Positions 47,146 to 55,997 of a stretch of DNA of 64,000 bases are shown in pieces. The notes beneath the pieces are model-generated. The model worked only from the letters and a program-made list of their open reading frames with translations, was not told where the DNA came from and searched no databases. The stretch is from Rhodospirillaceae bacterium SYSU D60007 (lineage in GTDB: Bacteria; Pseudomonadota; Alphaproteobacteria; Reyranellales; Reyranellaceae): contig QOCQ01000020.1 in assembly GCA_003574685.1 (NCBI GenBank), positions 1-64,000 on the forward strand. Direction: 5' to 3'. Numbering within the stretch: position 1 is the first letter of the stretch; every line of letters starts with the position of its first letter. Made by a program: the position numbers and the translations under genes.

Positions 47146-48846
47146 ATGAGCATCGGGAAGTTGGGCACTGGCCTCGCGGCAGGGGCGCTGGCACTGGGTT
47201 TGTCGGCGGGCGCCGCGGCACAGGCGCCGGAGAAACCCCGGTACGGCGGCACGCTGGAGGTCGGCACGGTCTATGTGACCCTGTCGGCCCTGTCGTGGGA
47301 TCCCGCCGACTGGAACTGGAAGCAGAACCACGACACCGGCCAGTTCTACGAGCAGCTCTTCGCCGCCGACCTCTCGAAGAGCAAGAAGCACGGCGGCAAG
47401 CACGCCTTCTACGCTGATGCCTGGCTGCCGAGCGATGCCATCCGCGGCGAGCTGGCGGAAAGCTGGCAGTGGAAGGACAACCCGCTGCGCATCGAGGTCA
47501 AGCTGCGCAAGGGCATCATGTTTCCGGAAAAGCCGGGTGTGATGAAGGCGCGCGAGCTGGTGGCCGACGATGTCGTCTACTCGTTCAACCGCCTCGACAA
47601 GAGTCCCAAGAAAATCCTGACCTACTTCGACCACGTCGAGAAAGTCGAGGCCACGGACAGCCACACGGTGGTCTTCACCTTCAAGGATTTCTTCGCCGAA
47701 TGGGACTACCGCTTCGGCTGGGGCTATTTCTCGGGCATCTACCCGAAGGAAGTGGTGGACGCCGGCATTGCCAACTGGAAGAACGCCAACGGCACTGGCC
47801 CGTTCATGCTGACGGATTTCGTCCAGGGAAACTCCAACACCTATACGAAGAATCCCGGCTACTGGGACAAGGTGAAGCTGGGCGACGCCGAATACAAGCT
47901 GCCGTTCGTCGACAAGCTCGTCTACCGCACGATCAAGGACGAGGCGACGTTTATCACCGCCCTGCGCACCGGCAAGCTCGACATCCTCGAGGCAATCCGC
48001 TGGCAGAACGTCGACAGCCTGAAGAAGAGCGCACCCCAGCTCAAATGGTCGCGCTGGCTGAACATGAGCGGCACCTTCATGGCCTTCCAGGTCAACCAGA
48101 AGCCGTTCGATGACGTGCGCGTGCGACGCGCGCTCAACATGGCGGTCAACAAGCAGGAGATCGTGAAGGCCTACTACAACGGCAATGCCGAGCTGTTCGC
48201 TTATCCGATGCATCCCGACTACATCGGCTACTACGAGCCGCTGGAGAAGATGCCGGCGTCGATCCAGGAGTTGTTCACCTACGATCCCAGGAAGGCGCGC
48301 AAGCTGCTCGACGAGGCGGGCGTACCGAAGAACTTCAGCTTCAAGGTCCAGGTCTGTTCCTGCAGTCCGGACCACATGGAGCTGCTGCCGCTGATCGCGG
48401 CCTACCTCGAGCAGATCGGCGTGAAGCTGGAAATCCAGCCGATGGAATATGCTGCCTTCCTGTCGGCGATGACCTCGCGCACCATGACGGCCGGCTACTT
48501 CATGAACAACGGCCACACCAACCCGACCACCACCATCCGCAAGAGCTTCACGACGGGGCAGCAGTGGAATCCGTCGGGCTGGTCGGACCCGGCCTTCGAC
48601 AAGAAGATGTTCGAGGTCTACCGCACGCGCGACGAGGAGAAGCGCCAGGAGATGCTCAAGGAGATGACGCGCGAGATCCTCGACAAGGCGCCCTATATCT
48701 GGCTGCCGACGCCCTATGTCTACACGGCGTGGTGGCCGTGGGTGAAGAACTACAATGGAGAGCTGCGCGCCGGTGCGGTGCGCCCTGGACCGATCTACGC
48801 CCGCATCTGGCTCGATCAGGAGATGAAGAAGAAAATGGGGTACTAG
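47146..48846 (+). CDS. ABC transporter substrate-binding protein, DppA/OppA family 5
   Basis: 566 aa. Signal peptide (LAAGALALGLSAGAAAQA). The body RYGGTLEVGTVYVTLSALSWDPADWNW, VRRALNMAVNKQEIVKAYYNG and FLSAMTSRTMTAGYFMNN fits solute-binding family 5. AGGAGGGAGG lies before the ATG. It captures the peptide or small acid in the periplasm for the DppBCDF complex. Confidence 0.93.
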   Translation: MSIGKLGTGLAAGALALGLSAGAAAQAPEKPRYGGTLEVGTVYVTLSALSWDPADWNWKQNHDTGQFYEQLFAADLSKSKKHGGKHAFYADAWLPSDAIRGELAESWQWKDNPLRIEVKLRKGIMFPEKPGVMKARELVADDVVYSFNRLDKSPKKILTYFDHVEKVEATDSHTVVFTFKDFFAEWDYRFGWGYFSGIYPKEVVDAGIANWKNANGTGPFMLTDFVQGNSNTYTKNPGYWDKVKLGDAEYKLPFVDKLVYRTIKDEATFITALRTGKLDILEAIRWQNVDSLKKSAPQLKWSRWLNMSGTFMAFQVNQKPFDDVRVRRALNMAVNKQEIVKAYYNGNAELFAYPMHPDYIGYYEPLEKMPASIQELFTYDPRKARKLLDEAGVPKNFSFKVQVCSCSPDHMELLPLIAAYLEQIGVKLEIQPMEYAAFLSAMTSRTMTAGYFMNNGHTNPTTTIRKSFTTGQQWNPSGWSDPAFDKKMFEVYRTRDEEKRQEMLKEMTREILDKAPYIWLPTPYVYTAWWPWVKNYNGELRAGAVRPGPIYARIWLDQEMKKKMGY

Positions 48847-48848
48847 GC

Positions 48849-49874
48849 GTGGCTGCGGCTGTAGAGGGCATCGTCAGGCAGCGTGCGGCGGGACCGACAA
48901 AGACAGCGCCGCCGCTTCTGCAGGTCCGCGATCTCGTCACCACTTTCCGCACCGAACGGGGCAAGGTGGTTGCGGTCGATCGCGTGTCCTTCGACGTGGC
49001 CGCCGGCGAGACGGTGGCCATCGTCGGCGAGTCGGGATCAGGCAAGAGCGTTACGGCGCTGTCGATCCTGCGCCTGATCCCCGATCCGCCCGGACGCATC
49101 GAGCAGGGCGAAGTCCTGTTCGACGGCCGCGATCTACTGAAGCTCGATGATGCCGCGATACGCGCTGTACGCGGCGACAGCATCGCCATGATCTTCCAGG
49201 AGCCGATGTCCTCGCTCAACCCGGCGCTGACGGTCGGCATGCAGGTTGGCGAACCGGTCAACCTGCACCGCAAGATTTCGTGGGCGGCAGCGCTCGACAA
49301 GGCGAAGGAGCTGCTGTCGCGGGTCGCGATCCCTGACGCGGGCAGCCGGCTCAATTCCTATCCGCACCAGTACTCCGGGGGCATGCGCCAGCGCGTCATG
49401 ATCGCCATGGCGCTTGCCTGCAATCCCAAGCTCATCATTGCCGATGAGCCCACGACGGCGCTCGACGTCACGGTCCAGGCGCAGATTCTGGCGCTGCTCA
49501 AGCGGCTGACGCGCGAGGCCAATTCCGCCCTGATCCTGATCACGCACGATCTGGGCGTGGTCGCCCGCTATGCCGACCGCGTCGTGGTGATGTATGGCGG
49601 GCGCATCGTCGAGACGGCGCCGGCGCTGGAGCTCTACACCAGGCCCCGCCATCCCTATACCCGCGGCCTGATGGCCTCGATCCCGCGCCTCGACGGTGAC
49701 ACCGGCCTTCGACTGGTGCCGATCGAAGGGCAGCCGCCCGATCTCGCCAACCTGCCGCCGGGATGCGCCTTCGCGCCGCGCTGCAAGGATGCCACCGACC
49801 GCTGCCGGACCGAGTGCCCGCCGCTCGAAGCCGTGGGTGAGCGGCACTACAGGGCTTGCTTTGTCGATGCCTGA
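48849..49874 (+). CDS. ABC transporter ATPase, DppD-like
   Basis: 341 aa with GTG start 2 bases after the binding-protein stop. Walker [10 protein letters not shown], signature [15 protein letters not shown], Walker [13 protein letters not shown], and the C-terminal oligopeptide-transporter extension with cysteines ([22 protein letters not shown]) that binds an Fe-S cluster in some homologues. Confidence 0.94.
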   Translation: MAAAVEGIVRQRAAGPTKTAPPLLQVRDLVTTFRTERGKVVAVDRVSFDVAAGETVAIVGESGSGKSVTALSILRLIPDPPGRIEQGEVLFDGRDLLKLDDAAIRAVRGDSIAMIFQEPMSSLNPALTVGMQVGEPVNLHRKISWAAALDKAKELLSRVAIPDAGSRLNSYPHQYSGGMRQRVMIAMALACNPKLIIADEPTTALDVTVQAQILALLKRLTREANSALILITHDLGVVARYADRVVVMYGGRIVETAPALELYTRPRHPYTRGLMASIPRLDGDTGLRLVPIEGQPPDLANLPPGCAFAPRCKDATDRCRTECPPLEAVGERHYRACFVDA

Positions 49875-50904
49875 CACCCTGACGAATACCGCCGCGTCGG
49901 CTCCGGGTATGCGCGATGCAGCGGCCAACGGCCCCCTGCTGCGCGTGGAGGACTTGAAGGTCCATTTCCCCGTCATGAAGGGCGTTGTGATCCAGAAACA
50001 GGTCGCCACCGTGAAGGCGGTCGATGGCGTCTCCTTTGCCGTCGACCGCGGCGAGACGCTGGGCCTGGTGGGCGAGAGCGGCTGCGGCAAATCCACGACC
50101 GGCCTTGCCATCCTGCGCATGCTGAAGCCGACAGCCGGCCGCATCGTCTTCGAAGGCGAGGACATCGCCGGCCACGACAAGGCGCGCATGCGCAAGGTTC
50201 GCCGCCGCATGCAGATGGTCTACCAGGATCCCTATGGCTCACTCGATCCCCGCATGAGCGTGGGCGATATCGTGGGCGAGCCGTTGGTGGTGCACGGCCT
50301 CGCGGGCGACCGCCGGAAGTACCGGGAACGCGTCGCCGAGCTGATCCGCATGGTTGGCCTGCTGCCGGACATGGCTGAACGCTATCCGCACGAGTTCTCA
50401 GGCGGGCAGCGGCAACGTATCGGTATCGCACGGGCGCTGGCGCTGAATCCCGGCCTGATCATCTGTGACGAACCGGTGTCGGCGCTTGACGTCTCGATCC
50501 AGGCGCAGGTCGTAAACCTGTTCATGGAGCTGCAGGAGCGGCTGGGGCTGACCTACCTGTTCATCGCCCATGACCTGTCAGTGGTGCGCCATATCAGCAA
50601 CCGCATTGCCGTGATGTACCTGGGCCGCATCGTTGAGATTGCCACGCGCGACCAGCTCTACAGGGAGCCCCTGCACCCCTACACGCAGGCGCTGCTCGCA
50701 GCCGTACCGATTCCCGACCCGGCGCTGGAAGCCACCCGCCCGCAGCAGATCATTTCCGGCGAAGTGCCGAGCGCGCTGCGCCCGCCGCCGGGCTGCCGGT
50801 TCCATCCGCGCTGCCCGCACGCCATGGACAAGTGCCGGACCGAGGATCCGCCCCTGCGGGATCTGGGCAGCGGCCGCGCCGTGGCCTGCCATCTGCACGC
50901 GTAA
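49867..50904 (+). CDS. ABC transporter ATPase, DppF-like
   Basis: 345 aa overlapping DppD by 8 bases. Walker [10 protein letters not shown], signature [15 protein letters not shown], Walker [13 protein letters not shown], and the C-terminal [17 protein letters not shown] motif. It completes a full DppABCDF-type importer. Confidence 0.95.
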   Translation: MPDTLTNTAASAPGMRDAAANGPLLRVEDLKVHFPVMKGVVIQKQVATVKAVDGVSFAVDRGETLGLVGESGCGKSTTGLAILRMLKPTAGRIVFEGEDIAGHDKARMRKVRRRMQMVYQDPYGSLDPRMSVGDIVGEPLVVHGLAGDRRKYRERVAELIRMVGLLPDMAERYPHEFSGGQRQRIGIARALALNPGLIICDEPVSALDVSIQAQVVNLFMELQERLGLTYLFIAHDLSVVRHISNRIAVMYLGRIVEIATRDQLYREPLHPYTQALLAAVPIPDPALEATRPQQIISGEVPSALRPPPGCRFHPRCPHAMDKCRTEDPPLRDLGSGRAVACHLHA

Positions 50905-50905
50905 G

Positions 50906-51235
50906 TCAGCTCACCCCGGGCGGCGCGAAGAAACAGCGTCGTACGCCATTGGGCTGATGACACCGCCAGAAGCGGCCGTCCTCGCTGGGCAGGGTGTCGA
51001 TGTAGGGAACGACCTCGCCCGTTGGTACAATCAGCCAGCCGGGCGCGGTCGGCGACACATGGTCGGCTGGTATCGGCACGCAGTCGTCCTTGTCGCAGCA
51101 CCATTCGTTGGTGAGCGGGCTCCGGTAACCGCCCTTGCGGATCCAGTCGTGATCGTCGTGCGCCAACACGCGCCAGCCGGACGCGCCCACACCAACCAGC
51201 ACGGCACATGCCACGGCGGCGGCCTTGCGTCCCAT
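50906..51235 (-). CDS. Small secreted cysteine-containing protein
   Basis: 109 aa: signal peptide (residues 4-25, ending VLAH), then HDWIRKGGYRSPLTNEWCCDKDDCVPIP and FWRCHQPNGVRRCFFAPPG. Five cysteines in the mature part suggest disulphides. The pattern WCC-x3-DC is frequent in uncharacterised exported alphaproteobacterial proteins. GGAGG before the ATG. It converges on the Dpp operon, whose stop is one base away. Confidence 0.75.
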   Translation of the reverse strand: MGRKAAAVACAVLVGVGASGWRVLAHDDHDWIRKGGYRSPLTNEWCCDKDDCVPIPADHVSPTAPGWLIVPTGEVVPYIDTLPSEDGRFWRCHQPNGVRRCFFAPPGVS

Positions 51236-51350
51236 CCTGCCTCCTTCCGCCCGGAGGCGCAGTGTACCGCTTTTCCGCTCCTGGTGAAAATTCGCCGCTT
51301 TCGAGCAACGAATAGCGCTGCGGCGCGTTGTAATTCGCTGGCGAGGCATC

Positions 51351-52082
51351 ATGAAACGCACAGCGCTGGCAATTCTGCTCCTCCTCGCGCCCGCAGTGGC
51401 GCACGCGCAGCCGCAGCAGGCCGCGAACTCCATAGCCGACCCGCGCACACGGTGCAGGGTGTGGAACCCCGAGCCCCAGCCCTCCGAATCGATCACCTGG
51501 AGCGGCGCATGCCAGGCCGGCTACGCGCACGGCTACGGCGTCCTTCAGTGGTTCGAGAACGGCAGGCCCACGGAACGCTTCGACGGCGAGATGCAGCGCG
51601 GCAAGCCGCATGGCCGGGGCGTCTATAGCTGGCCGGACGGCAGCCGCTACGAGGGCGATTTCGAGAACGGCTATCGCACCGGCCGCGGCGTCCAGACATG
51701 GCCGGACGGCGCCCGCTACGAGGGCGAGTACCGGGAAGGGAACTTCAGCGGCAACGGCGTCTATACATGGCCCGATGGCAGCCGCTACCAGGGCCAGTTC
51801 CGCAACAGTAACCTGCATGGACAGGGCGTGCGCACCCTGGCCAACGGCGACCGCTACGAAGGCGAGTACAGCGAGGGCAAGGAAAGCGGCCGCGGCGTCT
51901 ACATCTGGGCGAACGGCGACCGCTACGAAGGCGAATGGCGCGACGGCAAGGCGCACGGCACCGGAACAAGAACCAACCGCAACCGCGAGGTGTTCAGCGG
52001 CCAGTGGGCCGACGGCTGCTTCCGTGACGGCAAGCGCTGGGCAACGGCGGGCGCCAGCCGCCAGGAGTGCGGCTTCCGCTGA
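51351..52082 (+). CDS. Exported MORN-repeat protein
   Basis: 243 aa. Signal peptide (residues 1-22: LAILLLLAPAVAHAQ). From about residue 60 on there are six to seven MORN repeats of the form DGxRYEGxFxxGxxxGxGVxxW, forming an elongated beta sheet. MORN arrays bind lipids or partner proteins. Bacterial members are mostly uncharacterised. It is divergent from the small secreted protein. Confidence 0.85.
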   Translation: MKRTALAILLLLAPAVAHAQPQQAANSIADPRTRCRVWNPEPQPSESITWSGACQAGYAHGYGVLQWFENGRPTERFDGEMQRGKPHGRGVYSWPDGSRYEGDFENGYRTGRGVQTWPDGARYEGEYREGNFSGNGVYTWPDGSRYQGQFRNSNLHGQGVRTLANGDRYEGEYSEGKESGRGVYIWANGDRYEGEWRDGKAHGTGTRTNRNREVFSGQWADGCFRDGKRWATAGASRQECGFR

Positions 52083-52103
52083 GCACGGCCTTTACCGAAG
52101 CGG

Positions 52104-52694
52104 TCAGTCGCCAGACCAGTTCCGCCGCGCGCCCGTGTCGATGTGCACGAAGCCGGAGCGGTAGATGCCGAGCCCGCCATCGGCGCCGCAATGGCGACAG
52201 ATCTCGCCCAGCCGCGCCGCCGGAACGCCAGGCACCATGAAGTCGACAGCCTTGGCCGCGATGTGCAGGCTGTGCTCGGCGACATCGAATCCGGCCATAT
52301 GCAGCATGCGGTTGGTTTCGCGCGAGCGGTAGCCGCTGAGAATGCGCAAAGGCTGGCCGACCTGCGATTGCACGCGCGCCAGCATGTCGAACAAGGCGGG
52401 ATCGATCGACTTCACCTCGCCGGTGCGGAAGTCGCGCAGCAGCCTGTTGAGCTTGGCCAGCCGCCGCTGGTCGTAGCCACCGCCGTCGGCGAAGACGTCC
52501 GAGAAGGTTTCGCCTGTATGGACGACGAGCAGGTCCAGACGCCCGGGACCGAGCGCCGAACGCATGCTTTCCGGCCGCACGGAAGGGCCGCGGGCTGCCG
52601 CCGGAACGCCAAGAGCCAGTGACAAAGTTGCGCCGGAAAGGCCTGCCATCGCTGCCCGTCGCCGCAGCGCATTGCGCGTTGAGATGGTGTTCAT
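52104..52694 (-). CDS. DUF882/YcbK-like peptidase (M15-type), copy 1
   Basis: About 196 aa with a Tat-like leader (LRRRAAMAGLSGATLSLALG). Core LRILSGYRSRETNRMLHMAGFDVAEHSLHIAAKAVDFMVPG and YRSGFVHIDTGARRNW carries the zinc-binding His/Asp/His pattern of M15 DD-carboxypeptidase-like enzymes acting on peptidoglycan or its crosslinks. The start could be ATG 52706 or 52694, and no ribosome site decides. A close paralogue follows at 52853. Confidence 0.85.
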   Translation of the reverse strand: MNTISTRNALRRRAAMAGLSGATLSLALGVPAAARGPSVRPESMRSALGPGRLDLLVVHTGETFSDVFADGGGYDQRRLAKLNRLLRDFRTGEVKSIDPALFDMLARVQSQVGQPLRILSGYRSRETNRMLHMAGFDVAEHSLHIAAKAVDFMVPGVPAARLGEICRHCGADGGLGIYRSGFVHIDTGARRNWSGD

Positions 52695-52852
52695 CGAGCG
52701 CCACACATCGCAAGTCGTGATCGTCCGATACGCGGGAAAAACTCCAAGGCATCGGATGGCACGGCCGCACTGTGGCGTGCGTGCGGCTTCGTCGTGATAA
52801 AGCGGTGATCCTGAAAGAAGAAGCGCTGGCGTAGCCGAAGGAGCGTACTGGC

Positions 52853-53512
52853 CTAGTCACCCGTCCAGTTGCGGCGCGTACCTGTATCGACGTGGATAAA
52901 GCCTGAGCGATAGACGCCGATTCCGCCGGCGCCGCACTGCCGTGCCACGTCGGCAAGAGCTGCCGCCGGTACGCCGGGCACCATGAAGTCAATCGCCTTG
53001 CCCGCGACGTGCAGGCTGTGCTCGGCGACGTCGAAGCCCACGATGTGCAGGAAGCGGTTCGTGCGCCACGAGCGATAGCCACTCAGGATTCGCAGGGGTT
53101 GCCGGATATGCGCCTGCACGTCGCACAGGATATCGAACAGCCGCGGATCGATTGCCTTCACCTCACCCGTCGAATAGTCCCGCAGGAGCCGGTTGAGACG
53201 GGCGAGCTTGCGTGCGTCATGGCGCTCGCCTTCGCCGATCGTGCCGCTGAAGACTTCGCCGGTATGCGCCACGACAAGATCCAGATGCCTGGGCCTTGAA
53301 TGGCTGCCAGGCCTGTGACTGTGTTCACCAGCAGGTCGCGGAAGCGCAATTGTCAGCGAGAAGAGCGCAACACCGGTGATTCCGGAGAGCGCATTGCGGC
53401 GCCCGATCGCACGGGCCGACGGTGTCCGCGCCGAAGGCCAGGAGCGCAGCTCTGGACTTGCCCGCAAGTTTGCGGGGCGACGATCAGGTGTTAGTGCATC
53501 GTCATCGGACAT
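52853..53512 (-). CDS. DUF882/YcbK-like peptidase (M15-type), copy 2
   Basis: 219 aa. LRILSGYRSWRTNRFLHIVGFDVAEHSLHVAGKAIDFMVPG and YRSGFIHVDTGTRRNWTGD parallel copy 1 nearly residue for residue, with all presumed metal ligands kept. The N-terminal 70 residues are longer and divergent, with a weak hydrophobic segment (NALSGITGVALFSLTIA). Tandem duplication with a diverged export signal is the simplest reading. Confidence 0.82.
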   Translation of the reverse strand: MSDDDALTPDRRPANLRASPELRSWPSARTPSARAIGRRNALSGITGVALFSLTIALPRPAGEHSHRPGSHSRPRHLDLVVAHTGEVFSGTIGEGERHDARKLARLNRLLRDYSTGEVKAIDPRLFDILCDVQAHIRQPLRILSGYRSWRTNRFLHIVGFDVAEHSLHVAGKAIDFMVPGVPAAALADVARQCGAGGIGVYRSGFIHVDTGTRRNWTGD

Positions 53513-53587
53513 GAGGATCAAGGAGTCCTACGGCAGAAACTCTCTCCGGCCAATGACCCACGGACGGCGCATTCGCGTCTTCATAGA

Positions 53588-53726
53588 CCTTCCCCCGGAG
53601 GGGGAAGGTGGCGCGCCAGCGCCGGAAGGGGGATGCCTCAACAAACATGGCGTCAATTGCGAGACACCGCACGTGTTGCAGCATCCCCCTTCCGCCCTTC
53701 GGGCACCTTCCCCCTCCGGGGGAAGG
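53588..53726. repeat. Extragenic inverted repeat, family A, copy 4
   Basis: 139 bases between DUF882 copy 2 and the cyclase stop. Ends carry CTTCCCCCGGAGGGGGAAG, inner arms as in the other copies, centre CCTCAACAAACATGGCGTCA and onward. Confidence 0.9.
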
Positions 53727-53753
53727 TTGTTTGGCGGGAGAAGGAAGCTCGTA

Positions 53754-55097
53754 TCAGGCAGCGGCGACGGCTGGTGCGAGCGCGAACACCGCGACCGGTT
53801 GCTCGCGGCCGCGCACCGGCAGGGTGCCGTTCGCGATGATCCCGTGGCCGGAACCGCCGGCAGCCGCACGGGTGGCGTCGCAGATCAGGCAATCCGTGGC
53901 CAGATCCTTTGTCATCACCTGCAGGCGCTGCGCCAGGTTCACGGTGTCGCCATAGATCGTGTAGGTCTGCCTGCCGGCGCCGCCGACGCTGCCGGCCGCG
54001 ACCGGGCCGCTGGCGACACCAATGCGCAGGGCGAGCTTCTGGCCGTCGAATTCACGGGCATGCGCCAGATTGAGAAGCGCCCGTGCGGCGGCCACGGCCC
54101 TGGCGGCATGGTCGGTGGCCGGCAGCGGTGCATTGAAAGCGATGATCATGGCATCGCCCACGAAGTTGATCACCACGCCTCCATGCTCCGCAACCAGCGC
54201 CGCCGCAGCGTCGAAGAAGCGGTTCAGCAGGCTGATCAGGTCGGCAGGCGCCAGTGACTCCGCCAGCCGCGTGAAATCCTTGATGTCCGCGAACAGAACG
54301 CTTGCCTGCCGTGTCTGTGGCGCCAGCGTTTCGCCCGACGCAATCAGGGCCGCGGCAACCTGTTCGGGCACGTATTGCCCGAACAGCCGCTGCACGCGAT
54401 TGCGCTGGTGCTCGGCAGCGGCGCGTGCCCGCACCACATCGCGCGCCCGATGCACGGCAAGAGCGGCGATCCCGGTCACCGCCAGGATGACGACGCTGTC
54501 CATGACCCGCGATTGCAATGCGAAGAAGTCAGGATTGAGGACGACGGCGAAAAATTCTTCGCGCGTGGGCGCCGGCGGCAGGTCCGACCACGTGATCACC
54601 CGTTCCATGCCGGCCATGATCCATCCCGTGGCAGCCCATAGCGCGGCGACGGCGAAGGCGCCTGTCCAGAGCACGAGAGCGGGTGACAAGGTCAGGAAAG
54701 ATGCGGCGATGATGATGAAGACCAGCGCGATGCCGCGCATGAACGAGAGGTTCTGCGGCACGTCATCGCCGCTGCTCAACGGCAGAAGCGCCATATAGGC
54801 GCCAAAGACAGCGAGATCGGCGGTGAAGAGTGCGTAGCGATGCCAGATGCGTTCGTGATGCGTGCCGAGCAACGTCAGGGGTATCAGGCCCAGCGCAACG
54901 AAAGCCGACACGCCCAGCAGCGCGTAGAGGCTGCTCGGCCAGTGAAGGACATAGCCGTAATACAGGCCGACCACACCCAGGGCCACCGAACGGCCAATGA
55001 CCGCGAGGCGGAAGCCGGCACGGCCGGCGCGATCGAGGTCGGCCTCAACCTCGGCGCCATCGACGGTTCGGCGGAACAGACGCGTTGCAGGCCACAT
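53754..55097 (-). CDS. Membrane-bound class III adenylate/guanylate cyclase
   Basis: 447 aa. The N-terminal half has about five to six membrane helices (residues 30-215). A short helical linker (AAAEHQRNRVQRLFGQYVPEQVAAALIAS) leads to a CHD catalytic domain: metal aspartates in LFADIKDFTRL and NFVGDAMIIAF, and the transition-state region YGDTVNLAQRLQ. The base-selecting residue does not allow a firm ATP/GTP call here. Divergent from comM. Confidence 0.88.
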   Translation of the reverse strand: MWPATRLFRRTVDGAEVEADLDRAGRAGFRLAVIGRSVALGVVGLYYGYVLHWPSSLYALLGVSAFVALGLIPLTLLGTHHERIWHRYALFTADLAVFGAYMALLPLSSGDDVPQNLSFMRGIALVFIIIAASFLTLSPALVLWTGAFAVAALWAATGWIMAGMERVITWSDLPPAPTREEFFAVVLNPDFFALQSRVMDSVVILAVTGIAALAVHRARDVVRARAAAEHQRNRVQRLFGQYVPEQVAAALIASGETLAPQTRQASVLFADIKDFTRLAESLAPADLISLLNRFFDAAAALVAEHGGVVINFVGDAMIIAFNAPLPATDHAARAVAAARALLNLAHAREFDGQKLALRIGVASGPVAAGSVGGAGRQTYTIYGDTVNLAQRLQVMTKDLATDCLICDATRAAAGGSGHGIIANGTLPVRGREQPVAVFALAPAVAAA

Positions 55098-55177
55098 CGC
55101 CTGCCCATTCTATACAGGACAACCGGTCTGCACGATGAAGCTTCCGCGAGCGGGGTCCTTCTTGCAACCATTGGTAT

Positions 55178-55206
55178 ATTTTCCTCGTGTGATTTCGTTC
55201 TATAAT
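55178..55206 (+). promoter_or_regulatory. Candidate comM promoter
   Basis: A perfect TATAAT at 55201-55206 sits 30 bases before the comM ATG in a locally AT-rich tract. A -35 at 55178-55183 (ATTTTC) gives 17-base spacing but poor match. It would also drive the recombinase gene that overlaps the truncated comM. Confidence 0.4.
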
Positions 55207-55235
55207 TGTTCCATCAAGCAGATGGAGCAGGCGGA

Positions 55236-55997
55236 ATGGTGGCGCGCGTGCGTACGGTGGCATTCCAGGGCATCGATGTGGTGCCCATCGACGTGCAGGT
55301 GCAAATCTCCAGCGGCCAGCCCTTCTTCGCGCTGGTCGGACTGCCGGACAAGGCGATCGGCGAGAGCCGCGAACGTGTGCGCGCGGCGCTGGCCGCGCTG
55401 GGACTGGCGCTGCCGCCGCGGCGAATCACGGTGAACCTCTCGCCGGCGGACCTGGCCAAGGAAGGAAGCCACTACGACCTGCCGATCGCGCTTGGCCTGA
55501 TGGCCGCCATCGGCGTGATCCCACCCGATCTGGCCGAAAGCTATGTGGCGCTGGGCGAGCTGGCGCTGGATGGTGCGCTGACGGCCGTGGCCGGCGTTCT
55601 GCCGGCGGCCGTGCACGCCGCCAGTGAAGGGCGCGGCATCATCTGTCCGGCGGCGTGCGGCACGGAAGCGGCCTGGGGCGGCTTCGAGTCGGTTGATCCT
55701 GCCGGCGAGGATGAAGATGCCGCTGGCCGACGGGCGGCGCGATGCGGCGAGGTGGTTGCCGCGCCATCCCTGCTGGCGCTGATCAACCACTTCAAAGGAA
55801 GCCAGGTGCTGGCACCGCCGCGGGCGACGCTGGCGGCTGAGGATGGCCGCTATCCCGATTTGCGCGACGTGAAAGGGCAGGAAAGCGCCAAGCGCGCCCT
55901 GGAGGTGGTCGCGGCCGGCAGCCACAACCTCCTCATATGGTGTACTATGGGACCACCTGCTATGAAGGGTCCCCATGAGCACACGACACGGCCGTGA
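55236..55997 (+). pseudogene. comM: comM, 5-prime part, interrupted by integrated element
   Basis: Mg-chelatase-type AAA+ ATPase (ComM/YifB), a branch-migration helicase for natural transformation. Residues 1-232 are native: VARVRTVAFQGIDVVPIDVQVQISSGQPFFALVGLPDKAIGESRERVRAAL (S5/Lon-protease-like N-domain) to DLRDVKGQESAKRALEVVAAGSHNL. At codon 233 the sequence leaves comM and reads 21 foreign residues to a TGA, so the ATPase domain is lost. The 3-prime part resumes at 63896 in the correct frame. Confidence 0.93.
55917..55954. other. attL junction of the integrated element
   Basis: Host half 55917-55931, crossover dinucleotide CT at 55932-55933, element half CATAT plus arm GGTGTACTATGGGACC (55939-55954). 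See the attR entry for the match. The exact boundaries follow from comparing both junctions with the intact comM reading frame. Confidence 0.85.

Noticed and set aside
46996-48516. 506-codon minus-strand open frame
   Set aside because: Antisense to the DppA-like gene, with typical shadow composition.
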